Part shown: piece by piece, positions 17,659-26,817 of the stretch
How the letters are laid out: every line of letters starts with the position of its first letter
Position numbering within the stretch: position 1 is the stretch's first letter
Assembly: GCF_002197845.1 (NCBI RefSeq)
Contig: NZ_NIDE01000011.1
Location: 159,569-223,568, forward strand
DNA: 64,000 nt
Reading direction: 5' to 3'
DNA from: Fimbriiglobus ruber
Lineage (GTDB): Bacteria > Planctomycetota > Planctomycetia > Gemmatales > Gemmataceae
Notes under the pieces: model-generated
What the model was told of the DNA's origin: nothing
The model's database searches: none
The model's input: only the letters and a program-made list of their open reading frames with translations
Program-made: the position numbers and the translations under genes

Positions 17659-18090
17659 GACTTGACCCCGGGCTAAAGATTTCGGCCGACCACGCCATAT
17701 CACCGACTGATTGTATCGGCCGTGCGGGCCGGACGGGATCAGAAAGATTGATGAGAACTTGCGCGGGCCGAGATCGCTCAAGTTGCCGGAGACTCCTGTG
17801 CCGATTTTGAGCGGGCTCGCGGGGACCGGAATCGCCGATCGGTACAGACGGCCTCTCCATCGCGACTTTCCTACCTTCAAGAAATAGACCGATTCTGCCC
17901 GAATTACCAAGTAATCCGCCCCCCCCCAAACTCACCGTCGCCCGCGCCCACCGCTCGGCCTTGACGGGCCGGCGTACTGCGGGAACAATGCCCGAGATAA
18001 CGCTCAAACGCACAGACGGTTATTCGGATTGTACGGATTAGTCCGACGCGGACGCCGAACGAGCCGTTTCCCGCCGGGGGTGGGTCACTC
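17659..18090. other. divergent promoter region
   Basis: 432 bases between the start of the secreted BON gene (-) and the start of the thioredoxin-fold lipoprotein (+). It must hold promoters for both. I see no repeat or RNA gene. A run of nine or more C residues lies near 17920. Confidence 0.4.
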
Positions 18091-19515
18091 ATGCGACTCT
18101 GGGTCGTCCTGATCGCGGCCGGTTTGGCCACGACCGGGTGTACGAACCTGAGCAAGGATCGGGCGGCCTGGGACGACCGCAGCCCGGCTGATCCGGCCGC
18201 GCGCGCCAAGGCGCAGAACCGCAACTGGCTCGTCGAAGGCCCCGTCCCGCCGCTCGAACGCGCCGGCACCCCGGCGTCCACCACCTCGATCGACCCGAAA
18301 GATCCCGCGTACGATTCGGACCAGGAGATGCGCAGTACCCTCTCGGGGTTCGTGGAAACGCCGGACGGACAGAAGGCCCGCGACGTGTTCATCGGAGTGG
18401 AACCGGTCAACGCTCCCCAAGGCGGCGGGGCATCGGTCGGGGTCACGACCGATCGCACCGGCTTCTTCATGATCCGCGGCCTGAAACCCAAACAGACGTA
18501 CCAGCTCACCGCCTCGGTGACGTCCGACGGTCACGTTTTATCCGGCCGGGTCTACGTCCCGACCGGTTCCGACCGCAGCCAACACGTACGCATCTCGCTG
18601 ATTGAAGGGCTCGACTTCGGCGGTCCCGCCCCGACCGCCGGTCCACCCGGCGCCGCGCCGGCGTTCCCGGCCCCCACGCTCGGCGGACCGACCTACCCGC
18701 CGGCCCGGCCGACGTACCCCGCCCCTGCCGCGCTGCCGAATCCGGTCCTGCCGTCGGGGCCGCCATCGGTCCAACCGTCCGGTGCGAGCGTGCCCCGGCC
18801 CGATCCACTCCTCCGGAGTCAAGACGGCGGTACGGGCTTGCCGTTCCCGCCTAGTGCCGACCGGGTACCCGACATCAGTACCGGCGGTGCGCCATCCGAC
18901 CCGGCTGGTCGTGCCCCCGCGCCACCCCGCAGTGGGCCGTTCAATGACCTGACCACGGAAGGGCCGGCCGGATTGCCCCGGCCGCCCGTGACCTCGATTC
19001 CCGGCCCCGGGACGCCGACCGTCAAACCGCCGCCGCCGGCGGGCAGCAGTTCCGGCCAGTCGCAGTTCCGAACGATCCGGCCGAACTCCGAGTTCGCGCT
19101 GCTCGACTCGGACGGCCGCGACCGCGTCTTCCCGTCCGGGCGGGCGGGCGAATTCGTACTCCTCGATTTCATGACGACGACGTGCGTGCCGTGCAAAACG
19201 GCGGTTCCCGTTATGAAGCGGCTCCAATCGAAGTACGCGGCCCGCGGCCTCGACGTGGTCGCGGTGGCGTGCGACGAAATGGGGACCGCGGACCGTCGGG
19301 CGGCGGCGGCCAAGTACAAGGACAATCAGAATTTGAATTACCTGGTCTACACCGAGCCCGGTGAGCAACCCGGGAAAGTCATGAGGCGGTTCGGCGTCAG
19401 CGCTTACCCGACCCTGGTTCTCATCGACGGGGCGGGAACGGTTCTGTGGAAGGGCCACCCGAACGACGCCGTCAAGCTCGAACGTGTACTCGCGGACGAA
19501 ATGGCCCGACCGTAG
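18091..19515 (+). CDS. lipoprotein with thioredoxin-like (TlpA/ResA) C-terminal domain
   Basis: A 474-residue protein. The N-terminus MRLWVVLIAAGLATTGC is a lipoprotein signal with lipidated Cys17. Residues about 75-170 resemble a carboxypeptidase-regulatory-like beta-sandwich (STLSGFVETPDGQKA, TDRTGFFMIRGLKP). Then follows a long Pro-rich linker (about 170-320). Residues about 325-470 are a thioredoxin fold with the redox pair Cys365-Val-Pro-Cys368 and the cis-Pro region SAYPTLVLID. It is probably an envelope-anchored thiol-disulfide oxidoreductase. The Pro-rich arm would hold the catalytic domain away from the membrane. Confidence 0.85.
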   Translation: MRLWVVLIAAGLATTGCTNLSKDRAAWDDRSPADPAARAKAQNRNWLVEGPVPPLERAGTPASTTSIDPKDPAYDSDQEMRSTLSGFVETPDGQKARDVFIGVEPVNAPQGGGASVGVTTDRTGFFMIRGLKPKQTYQLTASVTSDGHVLSGRVYVPTGSDRSQHVRISLIEGLDFGGPAPTAGPPGAAPAFPAPTLGGPTYPPARPTYPAPAALPNPVLPSGPPSVQPSGASVPRPDPLLRSQDGGTGLPFPPSADRVPDISTGGAPSDPAGRAPAPPRSGPFNDLTTEGPAGLPRPPVTSIPGPGTPTVKPPPPAGSSSGQSQFRTIRPNSEFALLDSDGRDRVFPSGRAGEFVLLDFMTTTCVPCKTAVPVMKRLQSKYAARGLDVVAVACDEMGTADRRAAAAKYKDNQNLNYLVYTEPGEQPGKVMRRFGVSAYPTLVLIDGAGTVLWKGHPNDAVKLERVLADEMARP

Positions 19516-19576
19516 GGCACCCGAGTCGTTGGCGGGACGCGACAGGATTTCGACCGGTTCACTTCACGATTATTGC

Positions 19577-19721
19577 GCCGGAGGCGTTTTACGGCAGGGC
19601 CCGGAGGTGCGATCCGCGCGCTCCGGGGTAGTCCGGTTCGAGTGATCGCGATTACTGACCCGGGTTGGCGTTCCCGGGGTGCGCTTCGCGACCCAGGGCT
19701 CTGCTGTAAAACGCTTCCGGC
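19577..19721. repeat. 145-bp element bounded by 21-bp inverted repeats (MITE-like)
   Basis: The left end GCCGGAGGCGTTTTACGGCAG (21 nt) and the complement of the right end differ at only two positions. The interior is G+C-rich and itself foldable (GACCCGGGTTGG…CGCGACCCAGGG). No protein is encoded. The pattern fits a non-autonomous mobile element or a structured intergenic repeat between two lipoprotein genes. Confidence 0.6.
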
Positions 19722-19888
19722 AAATGAATTCGGCAATCACCGCTGCGCAGCGGTTTCCCTTTCGATCAGATCTTCCGGTAGCCATTTCGATACTCAGACC
19801 ACCAACAAACTCCCCTCGACACGACGCAAACCCGCGGCTATCTGTACCCGCCTCTATTCGGGTTCGGAGACCAGGGGGAGGGGTGGCC

Positions 19889-20440
19889 ATGAAACGAGTT
19901 CTCGTGTTGGCGGCGGCGCTCGCCGTATCCGCGGTCGGGTGCATGAACGCCCGATACGTCCAAAAGGGCAGCGACGAAGGGACCGTCGGCATCCCGAGGA
20001 ATTCGGACGAGTGGCCGGGTTACAACCGGACGAGCGCACTGAAATTGATCGAGGATCACGTCGGTTCGAGTTACGAGATCCTGACCGAACACGAAGTCGT
20101 ACTCAATCAGAAATCCTTGGACCAGCAGAAGGCCGTCAGCCAGGCGGCGTTCAACCCGAACAACCCGATCATGCCGTCGGGACAGCTAACGAACACGAAT
20201 CCGCAGTCGGACCAGGCGACCGAATGGCAAATTCAGTATCGCAAGAAGCCGGTCGCGGGTGACCCGGCGAAGGGGATCGCCGGGGCTCAACCGCCGGCCG
20301 GCACGAGTCAGGTCGGGTTCCAGCAGCCGGTCGATGGGGCGAACGTGCCGGCACCGTCCATGCTGCCGTCCGGATCGCCGGCCGCCCTCACCGCCGCCGG
20401 TGCCGGGTTCCCACCCCCGGGTGCCGTCCGTGGTCAGTAA
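19889..20440 (+). CDS. lipoprotein of unknown function
   Basis: A 183-residue protein starting MKRVLVLAAALAVSAVGC, a lipoprotein signal with Cys18, after a very purine-rich GGGGGAGGGG ribosome-binding site. The mature part is polar (Q/N/P-rich) with no catalytic motif that I recognise. It is preceded by another lipoprotein gene on the same strand, but the repeat element between them and the separate ribosome-binding site argue for independent expression. Confidence 0.75.
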   Translation: MKRVLVLAAALAVSAVGCMNARYVQKGSDEGTVGIPRNSDEWPGYNRTSALKLIEDHVGSSYEILTEHEVVLNQKSLDQQKAVSQAAFNPNNPIMPSGQLTNTNPQSDQATEWQIQYRKKPVAGDPAKGIAGAQPPAGTSQVGFQQPVDGANVPAPSMLPSGSPAALTAAGAGFPPPGAVRGQ

Positions 20441-20445
20441 AGCCG

Positions 20446-20540
20446 GACGAGCGAGCGGGTGCATCACGACGGCGACCTGCACGTCCCTTCCTGTCCCCGG
20501 AAGGGGATGGGCACAAGCGTGATGCACCCGCTCGCTCGTC
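20446..20540 (+). terminator. long-stem hairpin after the lipoprotein gene
   Basis: A perfect 23-bp inverted repeat (arms 20446-20468 and 20518-20540, beginning GACGAGCGAGCGGGTGCATC) encloses 49 nt that contain a second small hairpin (CCCTTCC/GGAAGGG). It starts 5 nt after the stop. It is followed by TTCTTTCC and could serve as a terminator. Confidence 0.7.
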
Positions 20541-20565
20541 TTCTTTCCGTCCCTATGATAAGCGG

Positions 20566-21834
20566 ATGACTTCTCCCGACCTCGATCGCGCGACGTTGCG
20601 CCAACTCGTCCTCGATACCGTCCTCGCCCCCGACTTCCGCCGCGCCACGTTCGCGGGGGTCCCGCGCGGCCCGGGGCCGTGCCGGTGGGTCCGCGTGGCG
20701 GTGCGGCCCGTGGCCCTCCGCGGCGAACGCCACCTCCAGATCTCGTATTTCGACGCGAAGAAAGACGTCACGAAAAACGTCCCCGTCGCGGAGGCGGCCG
20801 AAAGCCTCGACGAGGTTCTGGCCGCCGGCTTCTCGCGGGTCCACCTGTCGACGGCGGCCGAGGAAATCGACGCCCAGCTCACGAAGAAGGGCAAGATCCT
20901 TCTCGGCCGCCGCAAGTCCGCGGCGCCGGTGCCGGAACCGTCACTCGCCCACGACCACGTCAAAAACGTCCCGCTGCCTGAAGGCCGGGCCGACCGCTTA
21001 CTGGAAGTGATGGGCGTCCTGACGCGCGAGGGCCGCGTCCGCCCGACGATGCGGGCGAAGTACACGCAAATCAACGAATTCCTGACCCACCTTGCCCACT
21101 CGCTCGACGCCGCCGGCCTGCGCGGGCTCGACCGACCCGTCGAGATCGTCGATTGCGGCTGCGGGTCGAGCTACCTTACACTCGCCGCCCACCACTATTT
21201 GAACACCGTCCTCGGTATTCCCGCGCGGATCACCGGGGTCGACGTGAACGAGGAAGTGATCCGCAAAAGCGCCGACCGCGCCGCCCACCTCGGGGCGGAC
21301 CGGCCCGCGTTCGCCTGCGGGCGGATCGGGGCCGCCGGCACGCCGCCGCCCGACATCGTACTCGCGCTGCACGCCTGCGACACAGCCAGCGACGACGCGC
21401 TTGCGCATGCGGTTGCGGCCAACGCGCGGCTGATCCTCTGCGTCCCGTGCTGCCACCACGCGCTGAACGACGCCCTCCGCGCCGACGGCCCAGCCCGGGT
21501 TCTCCGCCCGCTACTCCGCCACGGCATCCTCCACCAGCGCACCGCCGACCTCGCGACCGACGCCTTCCGCGCGCTGGCCCTCCGCGTGGTGGGCTACAAA
21601 ACGGACGTGATCGAGTTCGTCAGCCCGGAACACACCGCCAGAAACCTGATGATCCGCGCCGTCCGCGGCGCGCCGGTCGGTGAGTGGAGTTTCGTCCGCG
21701 AATACCAGGAGATGCGCCGGTTCTGGGGCGTCACGCCGTACATCGAGGCGGCACTGGGCGAGTCGTTCCGGCAACTGACGGCGGACGAGGCGGTTGAGAC
21801 GGAATTGCCCACCGTTGAGGCTCTGAGCGAGTAA
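20566..21834 (+). CDS. class I SAM-dependent methyltransferase (GSTCD/Trm13-like)
   Basis: A 422-residue protein. The N-terminal half (about 1-180) is specific to the family. Residues about 185-330 carry the Rossmann methyltransferase core, with SAM motif I EIVDCGCGSSYLTLA, ITGVDVNEEVIRKS as motif II, and LALHACDTASDDALAHA followed by CVPCCHHALND. The HACD…CCH pattern is the signature of the GSTCD-like methyltransferases, whose bacterial members probably modify RNA. The gene ends 32 nt before the epimerase gene. Its last 30 bases recur, mutated, at 25097, next to a broken copy of the epimerase. Confidence 0.85.
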   Translation: MTSPDLDRATLRQLVLDTVLAPDFRRATFAGVPRGPGPCRWVRVAVRPVALRGERHLQISYFDAKKDVTKNVPVAEAAESLDEVLAAGFSRVHLSTAAEEIDAQLTKKGKILLGRRKSAAPVPEPSLAHDHVKNVPLPEGRADRLLEVMGVLTREGRVRPTMRAKYTQINEFLTHLAHSLDAAGLRGLDRPVEIVDCGCGSSYLTLAAHHYLNTVLGIPARITGVDVNEEVIRKSADRAAHLGADRPAFACGRIGAAGTPPPDIVLALHACDTASDDALAHAVAANARLILCVPCCHHALNDALRADGPARVLRPLLRHGILHQRTADLATDAFRALALRVVGYKTDVIEFVSPEHTARNLMIRAVRGAPVGEWSFVREYQEMRRFWGVTPYIEAALGESFRQLTADEAVETELPTVEALSE

Positions 21835-21866
21835 CGCAAAACTCACCATCCGGCAGAGAGAATACC

Positions 21867-22880
21867 ATGCGCGTGCTGATTACTGGCGGGTACGGCTTCA
21901 TCGGGGCGTGGATCGCCAAGACCCTGCTCGCCGACAACGTCGAAGTCTTCTCGTATGACCTCAAGGAAGACCCCCGCCGGTTCCGCCTGATCCTGTCCGA
22001 AGAGCAAACCCGCCGGGTGACGTTCGTCCCCGGCGACGTGACCGATCTCGCGGCCTTGACCACCGCATTGACCAAGCACAAGATCACGCACATCATCCAC
22101 CTTGCCGGGCTGCAAGTGCCGACCTGCCGGGCCGACCCGATGTTGGGCGCGAAGGTCAACGTCCTCGGCACGCTGGCGGTGTTCGAGGCGGCCAAGGCCC
22201 TCGGCGACCAGGTCCAGCGGATCGTGTACGCCAGTTCGGCGGCCGTGTTCGGCGGGCCGGACAAGTACCCGGCCGGGCCGCAGGGGGACGACGTCAACCT
22301 CGTGCCGAGCACGCATTACGGCGTGTTCAAATGCTGCAACGAGGGCAACGCCCGGATCTACTTCCAGGACCACGGCATCACCAGCGTCGGCCTGCGGCCG
22401 TGGACGGTGTATGGGGCCGGCCGCGACCTCGGGATGACCAGTGAGCCGACGAAGGCGATCAAGGCGGCCCTGCTCGGCCGCCCGTACCACATCAATTTCG
22501 GGGGCTGGACGGACTTCCAGTACGTGGACGACGTCGCCAGGGCATTCATCCTGAGTGCCACCCGGCCGTACAAGGGGTCGAAGTCGTACAACCTCCGCGG
22601 GGCAGTCGTGCAACTCGCCGACTTCCATGCCGCTCTCTGCCAGGTGCTGCCCGAGGCGGCCAAGCTCGTCACGTTCGGGACCACGCAGATCGCCATTGCC
22701 TACGACCTGTCCGACGACGGCATCACCCGCGACCTCGGGCCGATGCCGAAGACGAGCCTGACCGCCGGCATTCGCGAGACGGTCGAGATCTTCCAGACGC
22801 TTCGGGCCGAAGGCCGTCTCGACACCGCCGACCTCGACGGCCCCAAGCCCGCGCCCGTAACGGTGGTGGACGAAGTGTAA
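21867..22880 (+). CDS. NAD-dependent epimerase/dehydratase (extended SDR)
   Basis: A 337-residue protein. The dinucleotide-binding motif GGYGFIG is at residues 7-13. The catalytic Ser-Tyr-Lys set is seen in YASSAAVFG and in HYGVFK (YxxxK). Extended SDRs of this type interconvert or dehydrate nucleotide sugars or similar ligands, as in UDP-glucose 4-epimerases. The usual PYSPYG-type signatures of GalE are absent, so the substrate is open. Part of this gene is duplicated and decayed at 25131-25684. Confidence 0.88.
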   Translation: MRVLITGGYGFIGAWIAKTLLADNVEVFSYDLKEDPRRFRLILSEEQTRRVTFVPGDVTDLAALTTALTKHKITHIIHLAGLQVPTCRADPMLGAKVNVLGTLAVFEAAKALGDQVQRIVYASSAAVFGGPDKYPAGPQGDDVNLVPSTHYGVFKCCNEGNARIYFQDHGITSVGLRPWTVYGAGRDLGMTSEPTKAIKAALLGRPYHINFGGWTDFQYVDDVARAFILSATRPYKGSKSYNLRGAVVQLADFHAALCQVLPEAAKLVTFGTTQIAIAYDLSDDGITRDLGPMPKTSLTAGIRETVEIFQTLRAEGRLDTADLDGPKPAPVTVVDEV

Positions 22881-22967
22881 CGATCGGCCCTGAGAAGCGG
22901 TTATGGGGCACTACAGTGGTGGCCCGGCGACACAAGTCGCTGGGTTGACTTCCGCTTTGCCTATTCC

Positions 22968-24881
22968 TTATTTGGTTGGACGTGCCAGTTCCTGTCCCGC
23001 GACTTTATAAACCACAGATCGAACCGCTAACCTCGTCCAGAACCCACAGTCGCCCACGAATACTTCCATCTCGGTGTCGAGAAAGCCCAAGAGTATCGCC
23101 AAATACTGAGTCGCAAAATCACGAACTTCACAGGTGCTATCTTTGTTAACCTCCGGAGACCGGTCATCAATGAATTGCATGAGAAATCGCAAGCGATTCA
23201 ATCGGGTCAGGTCGTTATCGTAGTCGGGAGCCAGTTCGGGACGCATGAACTGACGAGCAGCACTCTCGGAAAGAGACACCCCGACCTCTCGCATTAACCA
23301 GATACGGCGGTCGACCGACATCTTCTTTGCTACGGCGATCAGGTTGTCCCAGTGTGATCGTTCCTGCGCCGCCACGATGAGAACGACGGGGAACAGGAAG
23401 TCCGACACGCCCTCGGCTTCTCCGCGGGCAAGCAGGACATTCAATTTCAACGCGAGGTGCTTTTCGAACACCTTTTTGTCGAGTCGGGCCAGCGCGAGCA
23501 GCGCGTGAAAAGCATGATAGTCATTTCGACAGGACGCACCTTCTTCGAGGAGGGCGATCTTCTGGGCGACGGGCAGATTACTCGCGGTAATTTCCGCCGC
23601 ATAGCACTCGCTCGAAACCGATTTTCTTTGCAAAAGCGTGCGATAGATGTCCGGCAATTTTGACGGGTATTTGACTCTGATGACCCGTGCGATGGCGATG
23701 TAGGGCTCCGTGCGAAATCCCGATCTGACTTTGGGGTATTCAGGTGGAACCGCGTGGGATAAAAGCCACTTTTCTTCACCCACAGTCCGAATCGTCGCCC
23801 ACTGCTTTTTCAGCTCGGCCACGTTTGCGAGGCTTCCTTCACCTGGCCAGATGTTGGTGTCGTTGCTGAAAAGATCGTTCAGCAAGCGGCTGGCGAAATG
23901 CTTTACCTGAAGACGGATTGGGAACATGCCATAAAAAGATGCAAAAGATGTCCGCGATAGGCGTTCATCATCAATGTGCTCGAGTAGAGCGGGAACGGCA
24001 TCAAAACCGTGCTCCACGAGTTTCCAGTACGCCGTCGCGTCCTGGTCAATAGTGCATTTGTTGATGTACATCTCTTTGCTGCGGTATTCTGTAAGGTCAT
24101 CAATGAGTCCCTCGACCGAGCCGGGGGTGGATTTTCTCGGAACGACAGTGGCCTCTAACTGCCTGATAATTTCCTCGTCATAACGTCGGCGATAACCCTG
24201 GAGATCATCGTACTTTCGCAGTGGAAAGATCACGTCTTCGGCGTGCAGTCGTTTTAAATGTCGCAAGATTTCTTTTCGATCCGACCTCGGTTCGCTAAGC
24301 CTGTCGTGCCATGGTTTCGACGCATAAAATATCATTTCCTCAAGTATCGGTCGCCGTTCTCCTTCTCTGGCATTAGCGTATAGCTTCCTAGCGAGAGTAT
24401 CCCATGTTAACAATTCGCACTGGATAGCCAGGTACAAATAGTCGTATGGCCCCAACAGATACTCCTGCAGAGAAATATCTGCATCCGGCGAAACGGGCGT
24501 TACATGCTCGGGATCGAACTCGTGGAATTTGTAAATCTTGGTACCTAGCAAGTATGTCGGTTTCTCGTATGGCAAGACGGCTGGCAAGCGCAAGCCCAAA
24601 ACATGAGGTTCCGAGCCCTGTGTGATCGGCGGAAAGAAACGAGTCTCCTTCATCACTCGAATGGACATGAGTTCCGCGTTCCGGGGGGGAACGGGATATC
24701 CGAGTCTGCAATAGAGCTGTGCCACCCGGTCGATCGGGGGATGTGGCATGGGAGCTTCCGGCACGTCCGCCGGCACGCAGCCCCCGTTTGTGGCAACCTC
24801 AAGTGCGATCTTTAGAAGAAACAGGCTCAAGAGGTCCATCACTTGCCCCGCTTTAAGTGGCATGACACTGATTGATATCAT
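22968..24881 (-). CDS. unknown 637-residue protein, possibly membrane- or repeat-type
   Basis: An uninterrupted 637-codon frame. I do not recognise the family. The N-terminus has a hydrophobic helix (MDLLSLFLLKIALEVA) followed by ATNGGC and PADVPEAPMPHPP, which could be a signal or anchor. If that methionine (base 24842) is the true start, the protein is 624 residues. The remainder is helical, with many charged residues and no metal or nucleotide motif, and may form HEAT-like repeats (YHAFHALLALARLDKKVFEKH). It has a visibly lower G+C content than its neighbours. The gene is wedged between an intact epimerase gene and a decayed duplicate of it, which suggests insertion or transfer. Confidence 0.65.
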   Translation of the reverse strand: MISISVMPLKAGQVMDLLSLFLLKIALEVATNGGCVPADVPEAPMPHPPIDRVAQLYCRLGYPVPPRNAELMSIRVMKETRFFPPITQGSEPHVLGLRLPAVLPYEKPTYLLGTKIYKFHEFDPEHVTPVSPDADISLQEYLLGPYDYLYLAIQCELLTWDTLARKLYANAREGERRPILEEMIFYASKPWHDRLSEPRSDRKEILRHLKRLHAEDVIFPLRKYDDLQGYRRRYDEEIIRQLEATVVPRKSTPGSVEGLIDDLTEYRSKEMYINKCTIDQDATAYWKLVEHGFDAVPALLEHIDDERLSRTSFASFYGMFPIRLQVKHFASRLLNDLFSNDTNIWPGEGSLANVAELKKQWATIRTVGEEKWLLSHAVPPEYPKVRSGFRTEPYIAIARVIRVKYPSKLPDIYRTLLQRKSVSSECYAAEITASNLPVAQKIALLEEGASCRNDYHAFHALLALARLDKKVFEKHLALKLNVLLARGEAEGVSDFLFPVVLIVAAQERSHWDNLIAVAKKMSVDRRIWLMREVGVSLSESAARQFMRPELAPDYDNDLTRLNRLRFLMQFIDDRSPEVNKDSTCEVRDFATQYLAILLGFLDTEMEVFVGDCGFWTRLAVRSVVYKVAGQELARPTK

Positions 24882-25096
24882 AACAGATAATCGAATCGCG
24901 CCGATTCAATTCAAAAGGTGGCCGGCGGAGCAGGCACGTTGTCAGGCGTGCGCTTGCCGTGAGAAGCCACGACGCCAAGATCACGTTCCACGCCATTGCA
25001 GACGGGCATTCGTCGTCAGGCACTACATTTTCTCTCGGCGGCGAGTGGCGCGTGACCGTCACGAGATTCATGGCGAGATGCGATGCCAAGTAAGGA

Positions 25097-25684
25097 GCAA
25101 CTGACGGGGGACGAGGCGGTTGAGGCGGGGTTCCGCCTGATCCTGTCCGAAGAGCAAACCCGCCGGGTGACGTTCGTCCCCCGGCGACGTGACCGACCTC
25201 GTGGCCCTTAACAAGTGCGCTGACCAAGCACAAGATCACGCACGTCATTCACCTCGCCGGGCTGCAGGTGCCAACTTGCCGGGCCGACCCGATGTTGGGC
25301 GCGAAGGTCAACGTCCTCGGCACGTTGGCGGTGTTCGAGACGGCCAAGGCTCTCGGCGACCAGGTCAAGCGGATCGTGTACGCCAGTTCAGAGGCCGTTT
25401 TCGGGGGGGTCGGACAAGTACCCGGCAGGGCCGCCGCGCTGTGCGCGGTGCTGCCCGAGGCGGCGAAGCTCGTCACGTTTGGGACGACGCAGATCGCCAT
25501 CGCCTACGACCTGTCCGACGACGGCATCACCCGCGACCTCGGGCCGATGCCGAAGACGAGCCTGACCGCCGGCATTCGCGAGACGGTCGAGATCTTCCAG
25601 ACGCTCCGGGCCGAAGGCCGCCTCGACACCGCCGACCTCGACGGCCCCAAGCCCGCGCCCGTAACGGTGGTGGACGAAGTCTAG
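25097..25684 (+). pseudogene. rearranged, deleted duplicate of the methyltransferase-epimerase junction
   Basis: Bases 25097-25130 match the 3' end of the methyltransferase gene (21771 onwards, GCAACTGACG…GGCGGTTGAG). From 25131 (TTCCGCCTGATCCTGTCC) the sequence jumps to the epimerase gene at 21981 and follows it to its stop. About 355 nt of the epimerase (roughly 22275-22630) are missing. At least one base insertion (CCCCC for CCCC near 25180) shifts the frame. The copy lacks the NAD-binding N-terminus and the catalytic YxxxK, so it cannot be functional. Confidence 0.85.
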
Positions 25685-25703
25685 CAGCCGGTCGGTACTG
25701 GAG

Positions 25704-26461
25704 TTCCCCACGAAAAACGGACAGGGGGGTTAAGGGTTATCCGGGGTGCGAGGCTTCGAAATCCGCTGGCGAGAGGTAACCAAGCGATGAGTGTCTCCGC
25801 ACCCGGTTGTAGAACGTTTCGATGTACTCGAAGATGCTGGCCGTCGCCCGCTCGCGGGTGGCATAATCTTCGTCGTGGACCAACTCTTTTTTCAGGGTCG
25901 CAAAAAAGCTCTCCATCGGGGCATTATCCCAGCAGTTCGCCCGGCGACTCATATTGCAGGTGATCCCGGGCGCGCCCAGCAGTCGCTGGTCGTGTTCACT
26001 GGCGTATTGGCTCCCGCGATCCGAGTGGGCCACCCATTCGGTTCCTGGGAGGCGACGCGCGACGGCCATCTCCAGGGCGTCGACGACCAACCGGCTGGTC
26101 ATCGTTCCGCCCATCGACCACCCGACCACCATGCGGCGGAACAGGTCCTCGACAGCGGCCAGGTCGAGCCACCCCTCGCGGGTCGCAATGTCCGTCATGT
26201 CGGCTACCCACGACGCATTCTTCGTGGGCGGATCCAACGCCCGATCGAGCAGGTTCTCGGCCACCGGGTGGGGGTGATTCGAATCGGTGGTCTGGCGGAA
26301 TTTCCGCGTCGTCTTCGCGGCAATCCCGGCCTCCCGCATGAGGCGGGCGACCGTGTTCGCGGAGCACTCGTGCACTCGTGCCCCCGGGCCTCCAACTCCG
26401 CGTGCATTCGGGGGCTGCCATACCGGGCCCGGACCTCGGCGTGGCCGACCGTGATCTGCGG
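25704..26461 (-). mobile_element. IS3-family element, 3' part only (copy a)
   Basis: The outer end carries the terminal repeat TTCCCCACGAAAAACGGACA at 25704. It holds the C-terminal two thirds of an OrfB transposase. The 5' part, including OrfA, is missing: the element stops where the second IS3 begins at 26462. Confidence 0.8.
25737..26461 (-). pseudogene. truncated IS3-family OrfB transposase
   Basis: The frame encodes a DDE integrase core: Asp in WVADMTDI, Asp in HSDRGSQYAS and Glu in NAPMESFFATLKKEL, then the typical end FYNRVRRHSSLGYLSP. The upstream part (RARYGSPRMHAELEARGHEC) is present but in another frame, and the N-terminus and OrfA are gone. It is therefore inactive, although catalytic residues remain. 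It is about 55% alike by eye to the OrfB of the neighbouring element. Confidence 0.85.
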
Positions 26462-26520
26462 TTCCCCAAGAAAAGTGGACACGAGGTTAACGGTGTAGAC
26501 TCACAGCAAGGAGTCCACCG

Positions 26521-26817
26521 ATGGCACGTGCCCGCACGACCTACACGGCCGAGTTCAAGCTCCGGGCCGTCAAGATGGTCCTCGACCAAAAGCTGTCCGT
26601 GGCCGAGGTGGCCCGCCGGCTGGATGTCGGTGAGAACCTTCTCCGGCAGTGGAAGAAGACGTTCGCGGCCCAAGGGGACGCGGCCTTCCCCGGGCACGGA
26701 AACCCGACCCCGGCCGAAGACGAACTCCGCCACCTGCGAGCGGAGAACGCCCGACTCAAGGCCGAGCGGGATCTCCTAAAAAAAGCCGCCGCGTACTTCG
26801 CCAACCCGCCGTCCTGA
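26521..26817 (+). CDS. IS3-family transposase OrfA
   Basis: A 98-residue protein with the Tnp/HTH_8-type helix-turn-helix (YTAEFKLRAVKMVLDQ, SVAEVARRLDVGENLLRQWKK) and a C-terminal leucine-zipper-like helix (ELRHLRAENARLKAERDLLK). It binds the terminal repeats. An A7 slippery run near the 3' end (26778-26784) lets ribosomes shift by -1 into OrfB, producing the OrfAB transposase. The start is preceded by AGCAAGGAG. Confidence 0.9.
   Translation: MARARTTYTAEFKLRAVKMVLDQKLSVAEVARRLDVGENLLRQWKKTFAAQGDAAFPGHGNPTPAEDELRHLRAENARLKAERDLLKKAAAYFANPPS
26778..26784 (+). promoter_or_regulatory. A7 slippery sequence for -1 programmed frameshift
   Basis: CTA AAA AAA G in the OrfA frame gives the heptamer A-AAA-AAA. 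OrfB lies in the -1 frame and is open through this point. This is the classical arrangement for IS3-family OrfAB synthesis. Confidence 0.75.
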
